This document shows positions 1 through 10,412 of a stretch of 64,000 bases of DNA, one piece after another (position 1 is the stretch's first letter; every line of letters begins with the position of its first letter). This DNA comes from Warburgia ugandensis (taxonomy: Eukaryota > Streptophyta > Magnoliopsida > Canellales > Canellaceae): the NCBI GenBank assembly GCA_035236585.1, contig CP141137.1:11548327-11612326 (forward strand), read 5' to 3'. The position numbers were made by a program, and so were the translations under genes. The notes beneath the pieces are model-generated. The model saw only the letters and a list, made by a program, of their open reading frames with translations. It was not told the DNA's origin and made no database searches.

Positions 1-2057
1 GCCAAGTCTCACTCTCGTTGCAATGTTAGGCTGCGTAATAGTAATTTAAACAAGTTCATTGTGTATTAACAAATTTTCCCTATCAAACAAGCTTGATTTT
101 CTAATCCATGGCAATAGAAAATCATTCTGCAAAGAACATTTAGAGAATTTTGTTGCCAATTTGTTCATTCTCATATGGGATTTTTGCAATTTTAATTTAT
201 ATTAAGGGTTCAGGGCTCAGGATTAGGGTTCAGGGTTTAGGGCTATTGGTATAAATGTTCTTCCTTTGTAAAATAGCAAAAGATATGGTGATTGTCATTT
301 AAACCCCAATTATAGGATTGATTTATAATATTACAATACTTGCAACGAAATGAATTCTTTGAACCTTGGCTTAGAGGTCCACTTTGTAAAGTTGTTCCTT
401 GAAGATGGTCAACCAACCCAGTATAAGGGATTATGGGTAGCTCTAGCTAGAGGGATTAAACCTACCCAAACTCAATATAAAAATCTTAAACCAAGTTGCA
501 CTCTCAAATTTAGGCCTTATATCTCGAATAATGAATGTCAGAAATAATCTTAAACAAATCTCTCCATAATAATAAACACATCCTTCTAAGTATTTACTAG
601 ATTGAAGAGATGAAATATAGTCAAATATCTTGAAATAATCAATAAATCCTAGAAAACGAAGTTTCCCACCTTAGGAAAACTAGTCTCCTCAAAATTATTG
701 GAAGAATTAATTATATCAAAAGGTCCAAGGCCACAATCTCAACGACACCTGAGGCACTTACTGTTAGACAATCAAGACTCTAAGACCTCAATAGCTGACA
801 AGAAAAGAGAGAGAGAACACGAGGATGAGTTGCATGATCCGATGTGTTCATCTCATTGCTCTACCTTTGATGGTAAATCGAAGAACATGAGGGTTAGTTG
901 ATTCTACCATCTAATAAGTTGTGCTCGGAAACAAATAGTTTAGAAACTTTGAAACAATAGTCTCGATTTAGACCTGCAATCAACCAACCCATATGTTTTT
1001 TGATTCATTAGATATTTAATGGTGGATAAGGAGATGAACATGTCAAATTATGCAAAAGCGGGATGAAAAAATGTAGTCGCTAGACAGCAATTAATAAAAA
1101 TTCTAATAAAATAAAATAAAATAAAACGTGCTCTAGCAAACTGTCTATAGTGGTAAAGCTCAGTGAGTCAACTCAAGACGTTGGCGACTTAACTCGGTCG
1201 AATTTTTTTCAGTGTGAATCGTATGACTTAATCTCCATCTAAGACTGTGGAATACTTTCCTCGCCTAGATTGTACAAGGCTGAATGCGTCCCTCATTAAA
1301 ATTCTTTGGCACCCACCGGGTCCCATCAGAAGAAATTAGAACATGGTCCCCCACTAAATGCTTTCGATCCGTAGATTGAGCAGCCTGAATCGTTCCCTCA
1401 ATCAAGCAACGGTCTACCTCCCCACATACCCTTTGAGAACGATGGTTCAGATCAATGGACCCACCACCATGTGCAAGATTCCACAAATTAACCCACTTGA
1501 TGCTTCCATCCAAGTAAAACATTAATCGAAAAAATAAATGAATCACGTACTGACATCATGTTGACGTTCGATTACGATCACAATTGTGACCTAGAAATAT
1601 GCCCCCACATATCGAAGGCTTAGGTCGTCCAACAAAGACCTCGGGTGTGCTCAACCAGATGAACGGCTTAGATGATTGAATTAGCTGCCCTGCTTGTTCA
1701 CTTCTTGTGATATAACCAGCGTACTTTTGGCAAGTAAACCTATGTTTGTCTTCCATTGGCACTCAATTGATTGTTTCCTGTGATATTTCAAGCCCATAAA
1801 AACTACATTTTGCACTTTATATTTAATACTCAATAATTTTATAAGGTTTTATATTTTTTCAATTTTTCTCAAAGCAGGATTCCTTTGCCCGTTGATATTT
1901 TATAACCTCCTTTTTTTTTTAAAGGTAAAAATAGAGATTTTAGTATATGGTGATCGAGAAGAATGTAATAAGTACAACTCTCACCTTAGACCAGAGATCA
2001 AACTAGAAGGTGAATGCTTAGAGCCAAGGAGAGGCCCAAAGGGCACTAAAGCATAAA
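1..2057. other. Intergenic DNA, no gene recognised
   Basis: AT-rich sequence without a recognisable host gene. Short open frames at 350-547, 698-901, and on the minus strand at 1265-1546 and 1556-1762, resemble no family I know and have no convincing splice context. The two minus-strand frames are less AT-rich than their surroundings and could be remains of a repeat. A G-rich telomere-like patch at about 207-243 is listed separately. Confidence 0.5.
207..243 (+). repeat. Degenerate telomere-like GGG repeat
   Basis: The plus strand carries five GGG runs spaced by TTCA, CTCAGGATTA or TTTA. One full plant telomere unit, TTTAGGG, sits beside variants of the TTCAGGG type. It is too short and too degenerate to be a real telomere. 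It may be an interstitial telomere-like patch or chance G-rich DNA. A similar patch lies at 23797-23860. Confidence 0.45.
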
Positions 2058-2240
2058 AAAAGGTAGCTCCTGTGCACAAAGCTCTTGCATATGTAGGGTC
2101 TAGGGAAGAGACAGGCCACAAAGGTCTATAATAGGTAGTCTTATCTTGCATTTTTGTAAAAGGCTATTTTTCCTTAGCTTGAACTCGTAACCTCAATGTC
2201 ACACAATAACAATTTTACCTTTGCACCAAGTCTCCCTTTC
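2058..2240 (-). mobile_element. Au SINE: Au SINE copy, near full length, diverged
   Basis: Read on the minus strand, this copy starts with the Au head (a diverged GGGGAGCCTTGGTGCAA) and ends with the characteristic tail GTGCACAGGAGCTACC. Between them lie the family's middle blocks for 'ATGCAAGATAAGAC' and 'CTATAATAG'. Au is a tRNA-derived, RNA polymerase III SINE known from many angiosperms. Many substitutions and no clear target-site duplication make it one of the older copies here. Confidence 0.85.
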
Positions 2241-2750
2241 TACTTAGATGCTTGAAAGTAACTGGGCTTCTTTTGAGTCATTCCATCCCAATGGGCCGGA
2301 GTAATCAAACAAAGTGTTGCCATTAGAATCAGGCAAAATACCACCCTGACCTACAACTCCTAGATTTTCGATGAACTGTCCATCGAAGTTTAACCGGAAA
2401 GAATCTTGTGGCGGTGGCCTACACTGAGGCTTACACTTTTGCTTTGCTACTTGAAGTAAAGAAATCCCTGATCTGTTCCTTTGTATTTCATTTACAGAGT
2501 ATTCAGATAAGGCCTTTGAAGTTGAGACCCAACAAGCAACCATAGAAGGGGAGCCTTGGTGCAATAGTAAAAGTTGTCGTCACCCAATAAACAACCATGC
2601 AGAGAATTTTCTGTTTAATAAATCAATTGTTTTCTCAACTCCCTTGGAGGACCTATTATTTGGTTCAAGACACATCTCCTACATGGATGCCATAAGGCAG
2701 CAGATCCACATTGTCTTACCTTTTAACTTGAGTCTAACTGCTTCCCATTG
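2241..2750 (-). pseudogene. LINE (L1-like) C-terminal RNase H remnant
   Basis: The minus-strand frame at 2244-2564 ends with a segment typical of the RNase H-like domain (RVT_3) at the C terminus of plant L1-type LINE ORF2. It has a 'RPPP...F+LNFDG' entry, then 'GVVGQGGILPDSNGNTLF', then 'YSGPLG', then a final 'EAQLL'. Sequence up to about 2750 continues as broken coding sequence with a tryptophan/arginine-rich linker feel. No reverse-transcriptase body is found next to it. A 38-bp SINE piece with target duplications interrupts it at 2544-2581. It is certainly non-functional. Confidence 0.6.
2544..2581 (+). mobile_element. Au SINE: Au SINE 5' fragment (38 bp) with 17-bp TSD
   Basis: Only the first 38 bp of an Au SINE are present: the head GGGGAGCCTTGGTGCAA, the A-box region, and up to GTTGTCGTC. 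They are flanked by a duplicated target, ACCCAACAAGCAACCAT at 2527-2543 and ACCCAATAAACAACCAT at 2582-2598, with 15 of 17 bases identical. The usual 3' end, from which SINEs are primed, is absent. Either a later deletion removed it exactly at the junction, or a short RNA copy was inserted. Confidence 0.75.
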
Positions 2751-3059
2751 GATGAGAAATTTTATAACCTCTTATATTACATGTTTTTTACAAATATGGC
2801 ATGTATAAAGGTATCAGAGGAAAGATTAGAAGTCACTACGACTAGTATAACAATGTAATGGCCATTTTAGTTATCAGAAGTGTGGTGGGATAAGACATCC
2901 TCATTTTAGAGATTTTGAAAGAGGGTTTTCTCTTTCAAAATCTAGAGTTTAGCCTAACTTTCCAAGTTAGATGATGATGCATTTGGTTCATCTTTTTTGG
3001 ATTTTCTTGGAACAAAAAGGGCAAATATCAACACCTAAAGGTAGGGACGAATCCTTTGA

Positions 3060-3060
<1 letters not shown>

Positions 3061-3113
<53 letters not shown>
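3061..3113. repeat. (ATT)n microsatellite, about 17 units
   Basis: An uninterrupted TTA/ATT trinucleotide run of about 53 bp, bounded by TTTGAA on the left and TATCATGAG on the right. Confidence 0.97.
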
Positions 3114-5618
3114 CATGAGAGGTATGGGTGGAACATGTTGTTTTCATTTTGTAGTTTTTTGTCTAGTGATTTCTATATAGAGAAACTTTCCTATATGTTA
3201 TAATCCCTCAGAATTTATTATTAAGTATAAGATGACTCATTTACCGTATAGCCTCTTACATTTTGTAAAAAAAACCTTTCCACCACGAATATAAAATAAT
3301 GTGGGGTCAATTGTACCTTGAATGTTATATATAATGAGCTCCTTCACTAACCAGATGATCAAAGTTTTTGTAAGATCCAACTAAATGATGTGGGATTCAT
3401 GGAAGGGGTTTTTTTCCCCACTTGATCCAACAATCAGTCAAATGAGTCCGACATAAGTAACATTTCAGAAGAGGCTAGTCCATGTTTAGTGATCAAAATG
3501 TTAGCTTATTAAGCTCGGAAGGGGTTTAAAATAAAGTGACATTGGTGGTCTAAACCTACTAGTTGGAGACTCAATAGATTCTTTTGAATAATTTTGATAT
3601 AGGCAAATATGTTACATAGGCATGTACACACACCTCTTACCTACAATACGAAAAATTGAAACAATATTAGACATTATAAAGCATGAAATTGCAATCATAG
3701 AAACCTATAAACACCTCTATTTTGCCATCACAAGGTTGTTTTGTTCACAAAGAATATGTATGGTTGCACCACAAACCTACAATAAAATAACAAATAGCCA
3801 ACAGCCTACCCCAAAACAACGCCAATCTATCTAAGTGTATAGAAGTCGCACGCATCCTAATACTCACCTTAGAAGGCGTCAGCACCTTTTTTTTTTCTTT
3901 TCTTTTTTTGTAATAAGTAAAAGTATGAAGAAAATAGTGCAATTTTTCTTGCATGTGGGGTTTTGTTAATCAAGCAAAAGTGAGTATATATCTTCCCTTT
4001 ATATTGTTAATTACATGTCAATAAATAAAGACAAAACCTTATCTATGACATTCTTTAGTTATAAGCTATAGACTTTAGGCTAAAGAAAGTTGTAAGTTAG
4101 GTTCATGGGAGCTAGAAATTGACAAAAGGGAACCAAAGGCAAGATATAATTAGCCATGGAAAGGTTAAGTAATATTGGATCATAAGGTTACCAAAGATGG
4201 CAAGGCCATAAGCCCACATGGTGTGAACCAATTTATGCATAAAATAATTAACTTGTGGGCCATAACTTATGTCTTTCTAGACAGAATAGTTTTTTAGGTA
4301 TAAGGGCTTAATCCTAGTTTTGTTTATATGAATAATGTGCTAACATGAATCATGGCCTAGTGCTAAGCTAAATGGCCAACTTAGACCTAGGTGGTCTAAG
4401 ATTGCTGGTTAATCCCTTAAGTCGCAATATCATAGTCAAGACCAAGATGGTCTAATACACGTGATGGTTAGTCATAGGCATCACTATAAATGGATAAGGA
4501 CTAACAAGTCAAGACCTTAAGAAGCAAGGATACAAATAAGTTGGCGGTGATCCCCAAAAGTTAGGATTGAGACAATGCTTTTGAACTAAAGGGCAAGGAT
4601 ACACGACAAGTTGGTGCATAATTCTTTAGGAAGCAAGGCCAAGGTTAGGCCTAGGCTCTTATATAATCTAAACACTTTAAAACAAGTAAAAGAACATCAA
4701 AGTTCCCTACCTTGAGAGTAGTAGGGGAAGTAAACTTGAAAATCTTCAAAGGGGAGAAGTTTAGAGTCTTTTGGAGAGTGAGGAGTTGCTAAGATGAGAC
4801 TGATCTTTGAGAGTGAGACTTAATGTCTAAATATGGGTGGAGCTCCTATTTACATATTGAGGGGCCTAGGTAGTTATTTTGGAAACCAATGAGGTTTGGA
4901 CACCAAAACAATAACTACCCTAAATATTGCACTAGTAAGAAGTGTCTCATGCAACTCCCATTACTTCCTAATATAACTCCCACTTACTGGCATTGGTGCC
5001 ATAGGATAGCACTAAACCCCATTGCTTTGGCTTTTGATTGGCACTAGAGGCTTTACCTTTTGCCTAGCACTGGTCGCTCCTATCTATCATGTGCTAGCTT
5101 GTTACTTAAGGGGGATTGATTGGTGCAATATGAGATATGTGGAACCAGTTCCAATTGAGTGTGCCTTGGTGCCCACGCTATGAATTGGCACAGTTAGCAT
5201 GCTTACAATTTTTGTGCCTATTAAAGGGTCTTTGTATGCATTATAATATCATTTAAGTAAATATTCTCAAGTTTTAAAATGTAAATGAGGAACCCCCTAT
5301 AAATTCAATTAAAAAGCCCTAAGACCTAATTTCAAAAGGATAAAAAGCCAACTCCTTGATCCATGTATGATTGGAGGTTTGATCAAATTTCTAAATCTTA
5401 AAATTTGAGGTATTTCTTTATTATTAAAGGCTCAAAACTATTCTATTAATGCTAAAATATGAAAGTTTGGTGAGAAAATTTCAAGTTCAAGTCCTTTAAA
5501 AAATAATTTTGTCAGCCAATGGCACTCCTGTAATTCTTCAAAAAACTTTGATTGCTACACAGTATGTCTAAACTCTTTACTTTTCTATTAAAACTTTGTG
5601 AGTAGCTCAAAACACTTA

Positions 5619-5703
5619 GAATTTCAAGCTTGATCTTGGAAATCTTTTGAATACTAGCTTTGAATTCAAGCTTGATCTTGGAAATCTTTTGAATACTAGC
5701 TTT
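5619..5703. repeat. Tandem duplication, 42-43 bp unit x2
   Basis: Two adjacent copies begin GAATT(T)CAAGCTTGATC and end with GAATACTAGCTTT. The first copy (5619-5661) has one extra T and the second (5662-5703) is otherwise identical, so the duplication is recent compared with the decayed surroundings. Confidence 0.95.
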
Positions 5704-7967
5704 GCAATTGTGCACATCAACTTAGATCAACTCATTGGTGTCAGTTTTATACCTTTTTGGGGCCTTGATTTTTGGGCTTACTTTTTCTGCTTAATACATG
5801 GCTGAATCGTATAATTCCTCAAAGCAATGTGGTTATGTAGTAGTCATGATTGACCATATTACTAAACCCGTTGTAAGAGTAGTTGTACTTTTGAAATAAG
5901 ATGTCTACCATTTTATAGAAATTGGAAGAGATTATAAGTTGAGAAACCACTACAACAACTTTGTTTGGTTCTTAAGCTAATTTATTAGTAAGAGAGTCAC
6001 TTTGAAGAAAATCTTTTGGGAAATGCTAGAAAACTAAGAACTTCAAACAAAACCATAGTTACAAATTGCTGTAACTCTAGCCTCAATCTTGTTATGCACA
6101 CTAAAAAATATGCATAAACTAGGATAATCTCCCTTGAACCATCCAAGACACTATCATTTACACTTCTAACTTGTTGCTTTAGTCAAAGTCAAGTGTACCA
6201 GACCACTTACTACCCACTACCTAAGGCTAACCTTTTCAGAAGTTACTAATCTTAGATATATCAACTTTGATGTTGACACATTGGAAATATACCAAACATA
6301 AGTTAAATTATCTAAATTTTGTAAAAATTTTGGCTTTGACATATATCTAAGGAATATATTGGGTTTATCCTTTGCAAAGAGTTATATCTTGAAACAATGT
6401 TAAGCATGCATTTTGGATTTTGTAAGTTATTGAGACGAATAGAAATTGCACTGAACATCATAGATTTTCTATAATTTATGATGCTCCAATTAGAGACTAA
6501 TATCTGGCTTTACTTAAGTTTGTTAGCCATTTATGAATTGTGTGTTTTATAACATTGACATGCATGCTTTACTTCATTCTTGACATAACATCAGAACTTT
6601 GGTTTACATATCTCATTACTGATCTGGGCCTTGTAGTTGACCTTTAACTCTCTTTCTTTAGATTTTGTTTAGCATGATCATGCTTTATCTAGGAAAATGA
6701 TATAGAGAACCGGAACCCTTGCTACTATAGGAGGAATAATAGGTCTTGGAGAAGTAGAAGAGGATCATTTTGGCTATTACATACATTATTATGCTCCCTA
6801 CACATTCAAAGAGTTCATGTTAATGTACTTGTTGCAATGAAAAGTATACCTCTCCAAGAGCAGAAGGTACTATCATTGCCGTCAAGAATGTACCTTTTTA
6901 AATGCATAATTCAATGTGGGCTGACTTTTATGAATTATTAAGAGCCATGATTCTCATGGCAAGTTCTATATAGAAGATAAGTAAACTGATATTAGATGGT
7001 TATTGTGAGAGTGACTCTAATGATCATTTGTGTGACTAATAGATAGGAATATGATGCAACTATATTTCTTTATGCAACTGTATACTTCTTCTTCTTTTTT
7101 TGAAGAAGCAAGTCCCTTCAATTGTTCAATTAGGTTTGTACAATTCCTAATATTGCATGTTTAATCTATGTTCTATTCTTTCAACATTCAATTATCTTAT
7201 GATTGCCACTTTTGTGGGTGCATATATCTTTATAATGTAGTTGCTCTTGTATATGCAGCTTATTCATATATACAAAAGTATCAACTTTTATTTTCAATTA
7301 CTAGATTTTTTATTGGCAATTTAAAATTGATAAACAAATGTGAGCACACACTTCTCTAGCTATATCTTTACCATAACTACTAGCAAAGCAGGGATGAGTA
7401 CAAATGTCAATCTTGGCCTACAAAATTTTCCAATTTTGATTTTTAGTGGCAGAAGTATTAGCAACTCATTCTCCATACAAATTATTCTGATTATTAATTT
7501 CTAATTTTTTTGGATATATTACTAGCCAAGTTATCCTTCAATATATATTTATTGGTTTGTAGTGACAAATGTCTTGTTCACCCAACAAACAAAAAAAACT
7601 TTACTAATGCTAGCTACACCAACAAAATTTTGGCATTTAATGATCCACCACTATGATTTTATACTAATAGTTTTCTAGTCACTATTGGAGGTTCTCATTT
7701 TGTTGTATTGAATGATATATGAAAGAACAAGGAGATCAAAGACTTATGTTTTAGTTATTATATAGCCTCCTATAATCAAAGACTTTTTCTTTATTATGTC
7801 TATAGAAAATGTAATTAATTATCATTAGAGCTGGAGGAATGTACTCATAACATTCAATATAGCAATAATTTAAACCTATTCTCTTAAGAAAATTTTGCCA
7901 TTCATGTTTTCTTGTGTGAATATGATTATTTGTTCATATCACACACTACAAATATATATATATATAT

Positions 7968-8146
7968 GAAGGGGAGCCTTGGTGCAACGGTAAAAGTTGT
8001 CATCGTGTGACCTTATGGTCACAGGTGCAAGGCATGGAAACAGCCCCTTGCAAAATGCAAGGTAAGGCTGTGTATTTAGGCCCGTGTGGTTTGCCCATTT
8101 CCTGGACCCTGCATAGGTGGGAGCTTTGTGCACCAGAGCTGCCCTT

Positions 8147-8147
<1 letters not shown>
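7968..8147 (+). mobile_element. Au SINE: Au SINE copy, full length
   Basis: The plus-strand copy runs from GAAGGGGAGCCTTGGTGCAA through a box B-like GGTGCAAGGC, the CAAGGTAAGGCTGTGTA block and GGGAGCTTTGTGCACC, to the 3' end GAGCTGCCCTTT. It is preceded by an (AT)n run and followed directly by a (TATG)n microsatellite. The original target was therefore simple-sequence DNA, and the target duplication is blurred by those repeats. Confidence 0.92.

Positions 8148-8206
<59 letters not shown>
8148..8206. repeat. (TATG)n microsatellite at SINE 3' end
   Basis: About 14 perfect TATG/GTAT tetranucleotide units start exactly where the Au SINE body ends (CCCTTTA then TATG). They probably expanded from the target site or the SINE tail. 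Confidence 0.97.
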
Positions 8207-8207
<1 letters not shown>

Positions 8208-10412
8208 CTTGAAATGAATCAGTTATAATACGAGGGAAATCTAAAAGCTTCTATTCACTTCAGCATACATTTATAAACTTATTAAGTAAACATATTTTGA
8301 CCAACTCTTATTTTCAAAATAAATACGTTTAATTATCTAAAAGGATTCAAGCAATAGTTTGCAAATATTTGAGAATATACTCGACACCATGATGATAAGA
8401 AAGCTAAGTGTGCATCATAATCAATCATAATCAAGAATCTTGATTGATGATTAGATCTAAGATAGTCATGATATAAATCACAAAATCTTTCTCAAGCACA
8501 TAAGTTATTCATTATTAGTCTAGCCACTTTCCCAGCAATGCCCTAGCTGATTATGACAATCATGATCATAGAAAACATGCCAAAGGTGCATCACCAAAGG
8601 TCAACATTCTAACCAATCAAGCTAAGAGTTGTTAAGGGCACAAGGGTCACCTATGAAACCAGCTTTGTGTACTTATAGATAATGGTCTGTCTAGCATAGG
8701 AATACGGATTGATCATAAACCTATAGATAATGGTCTATCTAGCACATATAATATGATATACACAATGTAGTGTAAATGCAAAAAGTTGAAAGCAATCTCA
8801 AACTAGGTATATGAAAGCATAATTATACCATGCAAGACAAAGTCCTTCACGCTTTGGATTGCCTACTTCATATAGATTAGACATCCCACCCTAGCATATA
8901 AAGAATCACATGTTCTTCTTAGTCTCATAAGGAATCAAGGCACCTACCACCTCCTCATGGTTGACCTCATCTCAAACATCTACTCATGTCACAAGTTGGT
9001 CTAATGTTGTGCAAGCAAGGGATCAGCCTATTGATGATCATTAGTTAACTATAATAGAAGTTAACTAATTATCCTAGTTCTATGACACATATCATCTTTA
9101 CAATGTACATAATTAATGACAACATCTTAGTGATTATATGCAATATAGTTATAAATATCATGATGCTGACATCTCTCACTTGGCCCAATGTGTAGTTCTA
9201 GTCAAGAAAAATCTACTGTTCAATATCTCAACACAAAAACATTTGATAGACTTTTATAACAAGTACATACATGGGAAAGTACGATGACATTATTCTCACT
9301 AGCCATCTTCACATAAAGTCAAAGTTATCTGGTGTTATTGTGCTTTAAACAATATTAATGACATGATATCTATTGCAAGTAGCAATATCATTATTGTATG
9401 AATCTCCTTTCTAAAATTCTCAATTTAAAAATAAATTAAAATTTTCTTATCAATTTTAAAATTAACCAATAATAGTTTATGGTTCTACAAGTATCATCTC
9501 ACGGTCCTCAATGATCAATAAAGTATTGGATAAACAAACATTAAGTTTAATATAGGGATACCTTCTCGTTCACAAATCACATCTAATCTAAAGATCTACT
9601 AGATTGATTATGCCTCATGCTGAACTCATGACACTCAATACCACAATCATTAATAGTGAAACAACTTATAGTTGTTACCCTATTTAGACATCACATTCAA
9701 CTATAGCTCATAAACCAACCATATTATCATACATCAACTTGAACTGATATAGGACATACACTTCAAAGTGTAACACGATACAAAACTAAGGGGATGCCTA
9801 TCACATAGGCACAAGAAACCCTTGATTTGAGCAAGACCTAAGAGAAGCTTAAAAAGATTAAAACAAATTAATCTCAAAGTCAATTGGTAAGTTCTCTTAG
9901 TACTAGGAACCTTAGTGACTCACTTTTATTAATGATAATCATCATAGACATACTCCCATTATTTTTACCAAATTATGGATTATTCCCACTAATCATTGAC
10001 AATTTTCTAGTAGCTCAAATACTAACATAAGGACCATAATTAAAATAACAAGTAAAAGCTCATTTACAGGCACATACTTAGCATTTTCTATATCTAAATT
10101 GAACTTCTTTACATAGCGAAGACTCAAATATGTTCATATAATATAATTATACTCTATGAAAAAATACAAATAGATATAGATCTATGATGGAAAAATTATC
10201 GGATGCTCGCTCCTCTCTTATCCTAGGAGGAACCAAAAACAAGTAATGTGGAGTAATATGAATCTATATTGGTCGGTGGATAACTTTCAAATGCATATAT
10301 ATAATGTATTAACAATTAGAAATAGATTTCAATCCACCCCTCCCCATCAACATTTCCACAAAACAATCTTGTGTGGAAAAAGAAATCAAAGAGGATGTAC
10401 TTCTTCATTTAT
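8207..10412. other. Gene-free AT-rich intergenic DNA
   Basis: No host gene, RNA gene or transposon domain could be recognised. A 27-bp motif containing TATAGATAATGGTCT occurs twice (8672-8698 and 8720-8746) with two or three mismatches. The style of the sequence suggests old LTR-retrotransposon DNA but no boundary could be fixed. Confidence 0.45.

Larger units (their letters stand above)
2761..7967. other. Gene-free AT-rich intergenic DNA
   Basis: More than 5 kb without a host gene or a recognisable transposon domain. It holds an ATT microsatellite (3061-3113) and a 42-bp tandem duplication (5619-5703). Short frames in it are compatible with chance. Degraded retrotransposon sequence is likely but I cannot assign it. 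Confidence 0.5.

Noticed and set aside
5140..5200. CCTTGGTGCCCACG phrase resembling the Au SINE head
   Set aside because: The match stops after about 12 bp and no other Au block follows.
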